From assembly GCF_003335505.1 (NCBI RefSeq), contig NZ_QPEX01000045.1:434001-498000 (forward strand): a DNA stretch of 64,000 nucleotides, read 5' to 3'. The notes below the pieces were generated by a model, which was not told where the DNA came from, ran no database searches, and was given only the letters and a program-made list of their open reading frames with translations. The translations under genes were made by a program, and so were the position numbers. Positions 36,456-43,634 of this stretch are shown one piece after another; positions within the stretch are counted from its first letter, which is position 1, and each line of letters opens with the position of its first letter. This DNA is from Bremerella cremea (GTDB lineage Bacteria; Planctomycetota; Planctomycetia; Pirellulales; Pirellulaceae).

Positions 36456-36468
36456 CGTAGTGCTCTCC

Positions 36469-37644
36469 TTACGCTGCCGCTTGTAGCTGGCTCATGGGGG
36501 TCGAGACGGAAGGAGACAACAATTGATCGGCGGCCAGGCACATCGTTCGCTTGGCCCGATCGATATCCGAAAGCAGCACCGGCTGCATCTGACGAATTCT
36601 CTGCGAAAGGAGCTTCATGTCCCCATTTCCAAGCCCTCGTGAGATTCGTTTCATCACCGCTGGCGAGGCTCCGCAGAGTGCTAATAACACAACCTTAGGG
36701 CCGGTTTGATGCAATACCTTGGCCAACGACTGATCGTCTAATTGGGCGAAGCGTTCAAAGGGGAAGTTCGGTTGGGGTAACTCCGTCTGAGCAGGGGGTG
36801 CTTTGACGGGCTTCGGTTTTGGTGAACTTTGCGGAACAGCCGCAATCGGCTGGGCTTCCCTGGCGGTGGCAACCGGTCGTGGGGGTTCGATATTCTTAGG
36901 ACTTGGCTCGACAACCGTAGGTGTTGTCGTGGGCAAAACGACGGCTACGGACTGAGGGTTCGCTTGAAACTTTTCAAGGTCATCTAACAAGTGCGAACCA
37001 CGATTACGAAGTTCATCGAGTAGCTGCTGCGCTTGATCGCCAGACGATGCTTTGAGGATCGCTTGGGCGGCGGCCATACCTAAGCGACGCCGTTCAAACG
37101 AGAGTGTTTGCCGTGAAACGATTTGTTTAATCCGAGCTTCAATCTCGTTCACTATCTCCTGCGAAGGCTCGTCCAACTGGGTGATGCGATGCACAACGTC
37201 GGCTTGTAGTCTGGCCGGCAACTGTCGCAAAATGTCGGAAGCTCGCTCAGGCTGTAAATAGCTCATTACCACGGCGGTAACTTGCGGATGTTCCTGCTCG
37301 AAGAACGGGGCTAACATTTCGCAGGGGGCATCGTTGAGAAATGCAAATGGAGGCGGTGTGGGAACAGCCTCTTTCGCTGGAGCGACTGGGGCTGGTTCTT
37401 GATAGGTGAACTCCAGCTCAACACCGCTGTCTTCCACCGGGGCCGTGCGTCCGGAGTTACGCAGGAACTCGTCTAGCACTTGCTGTCGTTCGGCTTCGGT
37501 AACATCATCTAACTCGATCGACATCCAGCGAATCTGCGAAGCGACTTCTTCCGGCATGCTATCGAGCAGGCGATCGGCCGAGGCTTCATCGAGACTGGCG
37601 ATCACGATGGCGGCTTTACGGATGCAATCAGACGTAGTGTTCAT
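36469..37644 (-). CDS. fliG: Flagellar motor switch protein FliG, divergent C-terminus
   Basis: Rotor protein linking the MS ring, C ring and stator. N-terminal domain 1-70; middle domain with the FliM-binding EHPQ motif at 118-121. Two features stand out. First, a ~65-residue Pro/Ala/Val-rich linker (229-293) is inserted just before the hinge phrase (NFPFERF, the counterpart of MFxF). Second, the torque helix (about 327-353) lacks the usual Asp-Asp pair: by eye the R-D-D of E. coli aligns with S347-Q348-R349. Because these residues normally face the stator, the electrostatics of rotation may differ. It is 391 residues against about 330 in E. coli. It is encoded between fliF and fliH as usual. 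Confidence 0.93.
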   Translation of the reverse strand: MNTTSDCIRKAAIVIASLDEASADRLLDSMPEEVASQIRWMSIELDDVTEAERQQVLDEFLRNSGRTAPVEDSGVELEFTYQEPAPVAPAKEAVPTPPPFAFLNDAPCEMLAPFFEQEHPQVTAVVMSYLQPERASDILRQLPARLQADVVHRITQLDEPSQEIVNEIEARIKQIVSRQTLSFERRRLGMAAAQAILKASSGDQAQQLLDELRNRGSHLLDDLEKFQANPQSVAVVLPTTTPTVVEPSPKNIEPPRPVATAREAQPIAAVPQSSPKPKPVKAPPAQTELPQPNFPFERFAQLDDQSLAKVLHQTGPKVVLLALCGASPAVMKRISRGLGNGDMKLLSQRIRQMQPVLLSDIDRAKRTMCLAADQLLSPSVSTPMSQLQAAA

Positions 37645-37666
37645 GGTGTGTTTCAGTTAGGTAACG

Positions 37667-39349
37667 CTAGTTAGGGCTGCCGATCCAGGTTTGCAAAATG
37701 CCCAAGGCGGTATCAGGATCTTCCTTCACCATCTCGGCTAATTCATTCTTCAAATTCGGTCCACTCGTTTGAGCGAAGCGCTTCTTCAACAGGCCCTGCA
37801 TGTTATTTTCGGCCTCTTCATCCTTCTTCGCTCCGTCCCCGCCCTTTCCGGTGGAAGGATCTTCCAGACGGAACGAACTATCCCCTTCCGCAGCACCGCC
37901 GTTGCTGGCCAACATGCTACGTAGCATCATCATGCCCATCAGACCGAAGCCGATGGCAGCTAACGTTTGCCAATTGGTGGCCAGCCACGCTAAAGCGGTA
38001 TCAGCAATGGCCGGTTCCGGGGTCGGAGTATCCGAAATTTGTGGAGCCGTTCGGACGAAAACCTGAGGATAGGGATCGTCTCCTTTGGGCTGTTCCGGCA
38101 AGAGTGTGATGACGGTTTCTTCCACCGACTTTTTCGTCTCGTCCTCAATCTTCTTCAGCTCGCCAGGATCAGGCGTGGCCAAAGCTTGCCCTTCCGGAGT
38201 GGGATTCTGGGCGTGCCAGACGTCGGCGTAGTACTGGCTAGGAATACTCACCGAAACCTTCACGCGTTTGGGCGTGAGGGAGGCGATTTGCATTTGTGTG
38301 TAATCTTGATTGGTGACCGCCAAAGTTTCTTCACGATTCGATTCCGAAGTCTGCTCGTTCAGCGGGCGAGCCGTCACGGCAGCTTGGCCGTTGGCCAAAG
38401 CAGGCCCTTGAGCGTCCAACCCTGGCCGACCACCATCGGGCAGCGACTTTTTCATCTCCGAGGTCTTCTCGCTCGATTGAGCAAGCGGCGTCGGGCGGGG
38501 ATCGTACTTGATTCCCTTTTCGATGCGATTCATTTCTGGATCAATCTCGACGTTGACCGTGACGTTGCTCCCCTTAATATCTCGCAAGGCATTTTGAATA
38601 CGGTCGGTCCAGTGATTCTCGAACCATTTCTTGCGAGCCGCGTAAGGATCGTCACTCACCGATTCCAGATCGTCGATTCCGCCACTGAAGGTACGACTGC
38701 TATTCAAATCCATGACAGAAACATATTCGCTACTCAAACCGGCAATGGAGTGGGCAACGTAATTTTGAATGCTCTTGGCGGTCTTGGCATCAAGTTCATC
38801 TGAGCCTGAAGGACGCACCACAACCGAGGCGGTATAAACCTTGCGGCGGGGAAAGCCACCTTTGTCTTCGATATCGTACTGGACCGAAGCGTACTCGATG
38901 CCACGCATGTTCCGCAGTACAAGCGCCATTTCTTTCTCGCGAGCCATTTTTTGCCGATCGGCCCGATGTTGCTCCGATTCAAAAGGGCTCGCTTCGCCGA
39001 TCGCTTGTTCGGCGGCATCTTGAAAGCTGGGGGGAATTGCGTTGTTCTTAACCAGGGCAGCAATGTAATCAACACGGCGACTACGCGGCACGTAGACCTG
39101 GCTTCCCTTTACGTCGTAGTTATCCAGGCCTTCGGTAGAAAAGGCAGCGATAATCGCGGTTTGATCTGCAGGCGCGATCGGAGCACCGGAAAGAATCGGC
39201 ACTTCCTTCTCGAACATCTCGCCTTGAAACAAGAAAGCAACGCTCGTCACGATAGCAACGACCAACAGCCCGGCTATGATCCGCGAGCCGGGAGTCATGG
39301 AGGTAAAGAGGTCTTTTACCTGCTCGAACGCCTTGTTCAAGAAGTCCAT
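37667..39349 (-). CDS. fliF: Flagellar MS-ring protein FliF
   Basis: Builds the MS ring in the cytoplasmic membrane. Membrane helix near residues 23-42, then ring-building motif domains (EGLDNYDVKG...YVPRSRRVDYI, ASPFESEQHRADRQKMAREKEMA, VLRNMRGIEYASVQYDIED), a Pro/Gly-rich middle, a second membrane helix (about 455-480), and a C-terminal FliG-binding tail (MVKEDPDTALGILQTWIG). The start is ATG at 39349, preceded by GAAGGG at seven bases; the TTG start at 39364 has no ribosome site and is rejected. The 560-residue length matches the family. Confidence 0.95.
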   Translation of the reverse strand: MDFLNKAFEQVKDLFTSMTPGSRIIAGLLVVAIVTSVAFLFQGEMFEKEVPILSGAPIAPADQTAIIAAFSTEGLDNYDVKGSQVYVPRSRRVDYIAALVKNNAIPPSFQDAAEQAIGEASPFESEQHRADRQKMAREKEMALVLRNMRGIEYASVQYDIEDKGGFPRRKVYTASVVVRPSGSDELDAKTAKSIQNYVAHSIAGLSSEYVSVMDLNSSRTFSGGIDDLESVSDDPYAARKKWFENHWTDRIQNALRDIKGSNVTVNVEIDPEMNRIEKGIKYDPRPTPLAQSSEKTSEMKKSLPDGGRPGLDAQGPALANGQAAVTARPLNEQTSESNREETLAVTNQDYTQMQIASLTPKRVKVSVSIPSQYYADVWHAQNPTPEGQALATPDPGELKKIEDETKKSVEETVITLLPEQPKGDDPYPQVFVRTAPQISDTPTPEPAIADTALAWLATNWQTLAAIGFGLMGMMMLRSMLASNGGAAEGDSSFRLEDPSTGKGGDGAKKDEEAENNMQGLLKKRFAQTSGPNLKNELAEMVKEDPDTALGILQTWIGSPN

Positions 39350-39430
39350 CCGTGGACCCTTCAAAATGCGAAATCGTGTGAGTTAGTATCTAACGAACTG
39401 CCGAATCCTTCAGCAGTTTTCCTGGCCACT

Positions 39431-39733
39431 CTAAATCCGAATGTCTTTCACTTCGGTGTAGGCTTGCATCATCTTGTTGCGAACCTGCAGCATCATTTTG
39501 AACGACATGTCGGCTTTTTGAACCGCAGACAAAACTTCCGCCGGGTTCACGTCTCCACCAGTAAACAGCGACTCGACCGCTCGGTCGGCGTCTTGCTGCA
39601 TCTGGTTTACCTCTTGAATTCCCTTCAGCAAAAACTTACCGAACGACTCCGGCGTTTCTTCCTGTTTGCCAGGCAGAATATTCGGAGTTTGCGGCAAATT
39701 AAGCTGCTGTTGGATTGCGTTGATCGAAGTCAT
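39431..39733 (-). CDS. fliE: Flagellar hook-basal body protein FliE
   Basis: 100 residues, junction between MS ring and rod. The conserved C-terminal helical part is recognisable: EVLSAVQKADMSFKMMLQVRNKM, then AYTEVKDIRI at the end (shortened forms: VQKADMSFKMMLQVRNK). It follows flgC by 18 bases and precedes fliF by 81 bases, in the standard order flgB-flgC-fliE-fliF. Confidence 0.95.
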   Translation of the reverse strand: MTSINAIQQQLNLPQTPNILPGKQEETPESFGKFLLKGIQEVNQMQQDADRAVESLFTGGDVNPAEVLSAVQKADMSFKMMLQVRNKMMQAYTEVKDIRI

Positions 39734-39751
39734 GGGGGGGATCTACACCGA

Positions 39752-40174
39752 TTACGCCAAAATACGAAGGGTTTGATTGGTCATGTTCTTGGTCATCTCG
39801 ATCACACCGACATTCGATTCATACGCCCGGGTTGCTTCTAAGGCATCGACGAACTGCTCGGTCATATCGACGTTGGGATACTCGACGTACCCTTTCCAGC
39901 GTCCTTCTTTGATCGCTAAAGGATGGTTGGGCTCCCAGCGGCGACGTGGTTCAACATCATTCTCACGAATCTCAGCTACCTTCACGCCGGCTGCGCCGCT
40001 GGTGGTCGCCATCTGGTTGTCGGTTTCCAAGATCACATGCTTCGCCCGATACGGCCCCAACCGATTGTTGGCATCGCGAAGCGAGGACATATTGGCAATG
40101 TTCTGCGAAATCGTTGTCAGGCGTTCGCGTTGCGCGATAAGCCCACTGGTACTGATATCCAGGGAGGTAATCAT
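39752..40174 (-). CDS. flgC: Flagellar proximal rod protein FlgC
   Basis: 140 residues. The N-terminal rod motif (LDISTSGLIAQRERLTTISQNIAN) and the C-terminal EATRAYESNVGVIEMTKNM are the FlgC signatures (shortened: SGLIAQRERLTTISQNIAN and ATRAYESNVGVIEMTK). A ribosome site AAAGGA is seen upstream of the ATG. It follows flgB by 38 bases and precedes fliE. Confidence 0.95.
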   Translation of the reverse strand: MITSLDISTSGLIAQRERLTTISQNIANMSSLRDANNRLGPYRAKHVILETDNQMATTSGAAGVKVAEIRENDVEPRRRWEPNHPLAIKEGRWKGYVEYPNVDMTEQFVDALEATRAYESNVGVIEMTKNMTNQTLRILA

Positions 40175-40212
40175 AAGGCGTCCTTTCCTGACGAATGGAT
40201 GTGAAGGGAAAA

Positions 40213-40629
40213 CTATACTCGTTCGCTAATCGCCACGTTCAACAAGTTGAACTGATCTTCTAGGATCGTTAAGGCCATGTTGTGCATGATTTGGTTTTTC
40301 GATAGCTCGGCAACTTGCTTTTCGATGTCGAGGTTACTCTCGTCGTGAAACAAAATACCATTAAGCGAATCTCTTACTTCCCGCATCGGATCGCCTGACT
40401 TGGTTTTTACAAGGCCGCCAGGTGACAGCGGAGCGTTCGGATTGTTCTTATGCTCGATCGCTTCAGCCAAAACCTTTTGAAAGCGATCGACGTTTAAGTC
40501 ACGCCCCTTGTAACCAGGCACGCGCTGATTGGCGATGTTGGTGGCCAGGATAGAGTGCCGCTTCTGTGCGAAATTGACAACCTGTTCTAAGACAGGCGTC
40601 GTGTTCGCATTGAAGATCGAAGATTCCAT
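40213..40629 (-). CDS. flgB: Flagellar proximal rod protein FlgB
   Basis: 138 residues, proximal rod. Signature near the N-terminus, FAQKRHSILATNIANQRVPGYKGRDLN (shortened: RHSILATNIANQRVPGYKGR), and the C-terminal LDIEKQVAELSKNQIMHNMAL pattern. First gene of the structural part of the cluster, preceded by AAGGAG at eight bases and a sigma-54 promoter about 35 bases upstream of its start. Confidence 0.95.
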   Translation of the reverse strand: MESSIFNANTTPVLEQVVNFAQKRHSILATNIANQRVPGYKGRDLNVDRFQKVLAEAIEHKNNPNAPLSPGGLVKTKSGDPMREVRDSLNGILFHDESNLDIEKQVAELSKNQIMHNMALTILEDQFNLLNVAISERV

Positions 40630-40641
40630 GATCTGGTCTCC

Positions 40642-40860
40642 TTAAACGAAGCGAATTGCTAATCGCAAAACCTGTGCCGTATTGAGTGCTTGCATATCCA
40701 ACCGAACGATCCGCTCGGCAAACCTTGCTGAAAGCGGCATTTCCTGCGGGAAACCACCTAGCACGGCCTGCCTGGCCCCCTGGGCAACCGGCAACTTTTG
40801 CCGCTTGGTTTCCGGAAGATTCTGCCGATAGCAGTTCATGCACTTCAATCCCTTAAACAT
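40642..40860 (-). CDS. Possible small ORF between regulator and flgB
   Basis: A 72-residue frame starting at ATG 40860, which overlaps the stop of the regulator gene (ATGTTTAA). It is basic with a CMNC pair near the start. It has no recognised relative, and the sigma-54 promoter at 40665-40680 lies inside it, so it is more likely leader or upstream spacer than a gene. Listed because of the start/stop overlap. Confidence 0.2.
   Translation of the reverse strand: MFKGLKCMNCYRQNLPETKRQKLPVAQGARQAVLGGFPQEMPLSARFAERIVRLDMQALNTAQVLRLAIRFV
40665..40680 (-). promoter_or_regulatory. Sigma-54 promoter for flgB operon
   Basis: On the minus strand the sequence reads ACGGCACAGGTTTTGC, with GG and GC exactly ten bases apart, matching the -24/-12 consensus TGGCAC-N5-TTGC (CGGCAC, TTGC). 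Its predicted start is about 12 bases past the GC, roughly 40653, upstream of flgB (start 40629). The preceding genes encode a sigma-54 activator and its kinase. Confidence 0.8.
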
Positions 40861-42265
40861 GAGCAAACGTTCGAGCTCGTGGTGCGAGACCATAACTTCG
40901 CAGCTTGTTGCTTAGCGTCCGTACGCTAATCCCAAGTGCAGCGGCGGTCTTTTCGCGATGCCCTTCGTAATGCTCTAGCGTTTGTTCGATCAGTTGGCGT
41001 TCCATTTCCTCTAATCGCATGCCCACTACCGAAACATGGCCGCTGGCGTTCAGCGAAATCTCTTCGGAGCTGTTTTCTAACAACCAAGGACGAAGCTGAT
41101 CGGCAGTGACTTGATTGCCAATCGTGAGCAAAGCTGCCCGCGTAACGATGTTATCGAGTTCGCGCACGTTGCCTGGCCACGCGTGCTGGCAAAGCAAATC
41201 CATGGCACTGTCGGCCACCGTCAACGATTCCCGGCCTACCCGCGCGACGGCGGCAGCCAAGAAGTGATGCACCAACAGCGGCACATCTTCTGTGCGAGCA
41301 CGCAGCGGTGGCAATTCGATCGGAACCACATTTAACCGATAGTACAAGTCTTGTCGGAACCGATTGGCAGCCACTTCCGTCAACAGGTCACGGTTCGAGG
41401 TTGCCAAGACACGCACGTCGGCTTCGATGGTCGAACTGCTACCCACTTTTTCAAATCGCTTCTCCTGCAACACTCGCAGCAGCTTGGCTTGTAGCGGCAG
41501 GTCGATCTCGGTGATTTCGTCGAGCAAGATCGTTCCTTGATCGGCCAGTTCAAACCGCCCGACACGAGCATGATCGGCACTGGTGAACGCGCCTCGCTCG
41601 TGTCCGAATAGCTCGCTTTCCATCAAGTGAGCCGACAGAACGGGGCAGTTGAGGCTAATCATCGCCTGACCGTTGCGACGGCTGGCCTGATGAATGGAAC
41701 GAGCAACCAGTTCTTTCCCGGTCCCGCTTTCGCCGGTGATCAACACGGTCTCGTCGGTAGGCGCCACCAATGCGATTCGTTGGCGAAGCGTTTGCATGGC
41801 CGGGCTATTGCCGATCATAACCACGCTGTCACTGTTTCCGCCTGGGGGAATTGCCGTGGCGCGGTCACCCCGCTTGGTTGCTTCAATAGCACGCGCGATA
41901 GCCGATTCCAAGGCTTCGATCTGAACCGGCTTTTCCAGGTAGTCGAGTGCCCCGTAACGCATCGCTTCGACCGCAGTCCCCACACTTCCGTGCGCGGTAA
42001 CCATGACGATTTGCGTCTTTTCGTGCCGAGCGCGAACTTCCCGCACGAGCGCCAAACCATCCATGCCAGGCATTTGCAGATCGGTTACGACAACGTCGGC
42101 TGGTTGTTGAGCCAACAAGTCCAACGCTTCTTTGCCACTTCCGCAAGCTGCAGACGAATAGCCCAACAGCGAAGCGGCATCGCATAAACTTTCACGCGAA
42201 TGAGGATTGTCGTCGACGACCAGGACCGAGTGAGCCGGTTGGCGATTCTTGCTGAGATCAATCAT
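40853..42265 (-). CDS. Sigma-54-dependent response regulator (FlrC/NtrC-like)
   Basis: Activates RNA polymerase with sigma-54. Domains: receiver (about 10-130) with acidic pocket DD at 18-19, phosphoacceptor D62 and the conserved Lys (YLEKP); AAA+ domain with Walker A GESGTGKE (about 185) and GHERGAFTSADHA, where the sigma-54-contacting GAFTGA loop reads GAFTSA; Walker B ILLDEITEI; sensor ATSNRDL; and a Fis-type helix-turn-helix at the C-terminus (AAALGISVRTLSNKL). It overlaps the kinase gene by four bases. Location at the head of the flagellar cluster suggests it controls the rod/hook genes through the promoter at 40665-40680. Confidence 0.93.
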   Translation of the reverse strand: MIDLSKNRQPAHSVLVVDDNPHSRESLCDAASLLGYSSAACGSGKEALDLLAQQPADVVVTDLQMPGMDGLALVREVRARHEKTQIVMVTAHGSVGTAVEAMRYGALDYLEKPVQIEALESAIARAIEATKRGDRATAIPPGGNSDSVVMIGNSPAMQTLRQRIALVAPTDETVLITGESGTGKELVARSIHQASRRNGQAMISLNCPVLSAHLMESELFGHERGAFTSADHARVGRFELADQGTILLDEITEIDLPLQAKLLRVLQEKRFEKVGSSSTIEADVRVLATSNRDLLTEVAANRFRQDLYYRLNVVPIELPPLRARTEDVPLLVHHFLAAAVARVGRESLTVADSAMDLLCQHAWPGNVRELDNIVTRAALLTIGNQVTADQLRPWLLENSSEEISLNASGHVSVVGMRLEEMERQLIEQTLEHYEGHREKTAAALGISVRTLSNKLRSYGLAPRARTFAHV

Positions 42266-43140
42266 GCAGCAGCCTTCATTGCTTTGATCGGAAACATGAG
42301 CGTAAATGCCGCGCCGAAGTCAGGGCAATTCATCGCCGAGACCTGACCTTCGTGAACTTCCACCACCCGCTGCACGATAGCAAGGCCCAAGCCGGTGCCG
42401 GTGCTCTTCGTGCTGAAGAATGGATCGAAGATGCGGCGAACATCTCCGGAAGAGATACCGCAACCGGTATCTGCAAATTCGATTTCCAGGTGCCCGAAGT
42501 TGACCTGGGAAGTGATCGTCAGGATGCCTCCCTTGGGCATCACATCCAAGGCGTTGAGCGTCAGATTTAAAAAGACTCGCTTGAGCATGTCTTTATCTGC
42601 CAGCAGCATATCTCGTTCGGTTAAATCCAAACGCAGCTGTACGCCCTGAGCTTGCAGCTGTAAGGCCAAGTCTTCACAGACATCCAGAATCAACTCGGAA
42701 GTTGCCACATAGCTGCGATTTGGTTGACGATCGGCGGTAAAGTGCAACAAATCGTCGACGGTGGTATTGAGTACCGTCAGACCTGATTCAATCTTACCGA
42801 TCACGCGAGCACTTTCTGCGTCGGCTCCCAGATTTCGCCTGAGCATGCCGGTATATAACGTCAGCGGCATTAAGCCGTTGCGAACCTCGTGAGCGATATG
42901 CGAAGCGACCAAGCCGAGATCGGCCAGACGATTCTTGCGTGCCAACTCGCGATTCTTAACTTCCAGTTCATCGGTCAGCCGCGTGACTTCCTTACGCAAC
43001 GATTCATGCGTTTCCTGCAACCGGGCAGTGGCTTTATCCCAGCACTGCAGCAAGTCGCGCAGATCAAGCGATTCGCCGCCAGGCATGGGAAACACGCGGC
43101 TGGGTTCCAAAGGGAAGTTATTCTCTGATGCATCTTGCAT
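42262..43140 (-). CDS. Cytosolic histidine kinase (FlrB/NtrB-like)
   Basis: 292 residues with no membrane helix. A coiled-coil (about 35-70) precedes the HisKA domain with the phospho-accepting His at 84 in SHIAHEVRNGLMPL. The HATPase_c domain follows: N box FLNLTLNALDVM, G1 DTGCGIS, F box DPFFSTK, G2 GTGLGLAI. It probably phosphorylates the adjacent sigma-54 activator, whose gene overlaps by four bases. Lacking a sensory domain, it likely senses flagellar assembly state by protein contact, as in FlrB/FleS systems; this is inference. Confidence 0.92.
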   Translation of the reverse strand: MQDASENNFPLEPSRVFPMPGGESLDLRDLLQCWDKATARLQETHESLRKEVTRLTDELEVKNRELARKNRLADLGLVASHIAHEVRNGLMPLTLYTGMLRRNLGADAESARVIGKIESGLTVLNTTVDDLLHFTADRQPNRSYVATSELILDVCEDLALQLQAQGVQLRLDLTERDMLLADKDMLKRVFLNLTLNALDVMPKGGILTITSQVNFGHLEIEFADTGCGISSGDVRRIFDPFFSTKSTGTGLGLAIVQRVVEVHEGQVSAMNCPDFGAAFTLMFPIKAMKAAA

Positions 43141-43156
43141 GTTGGTCTGCCCTTTC

Positions 43157-43618
43157 TTACTCGACAGTTAGGTCAAAGCCGCAACTGGAGTTGTGGGTGT
43201 CCAGGTTGTTGTAAGCCGTTACAGAATCGGAGGAGGTGTGCGTCTCGCGAAGCAGCAAAGCAATCTCGTCGCGATGCGTCGAAACCACTTCTGTACTGCG
43301 TTGCTCAATCGCTTTTAGCTCGTTCAAGATCACTTCGCACTGCTTGGCTGTTTGCGAACACTTCGTGCGGTCGCTGGTACTTCGCCAAACGCGTGATTCA
43401 GGATCTTGCTGCCGAAAAGGATCCATCGTCCGATCAATTCGCGTCAACCGTTCAATCAAAGTTTGCTTGGCCGAAAGAACCCGCATCAAGTCATTGATGT
43501 GGTCGTCGTGTCCAGCCAAACGCAATTGGTACTGCGAAAGCGTCAACAACTGCGTTAACACCTCGTGCTTTTGATCGATCAGTTCAATGAGTTGATCGGT
43601 TTCCTCTACTGAAGGCAT
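43157..43618 (-). CDS. FlgN-like flagellar chaperone
   Basis: A helical, charged protein (153 residues from ATG 43618). The segment IELIDQKHEVLTQLLTLSQYQL followed by LMRVLSAKQTLIERLTRID resembles the FlgN/FlgN-like family, which chaperones hook-filament junction proteins; the homology is weak and I infer it from the helical pattern and position. The longer frame (start 43738) would overlap the TPR gene and is rejected; ATG 43618 lies 17 bases past the TPR stop and has AATGGA upstream. It is followed by the kinase gene after 16 bases. Confidence 0.6.
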   Translation of the reverse strand: MPSVEETDQLIELIDQKHEVLTQLLTLSQYQLRLAGHDDHINDLMRVLSAKQTLIERLTRIDRTMDPFRQQDPESRVWRSTSDRTKCSQTAKQCEVILNELKAIEQRSTEVVSTHRDEIALLLRETHTSSDSVTAYNNLDTHNSSCGFDLTVE

Positions 43619-43634
43619 TCCATTGGGCTTTCGG

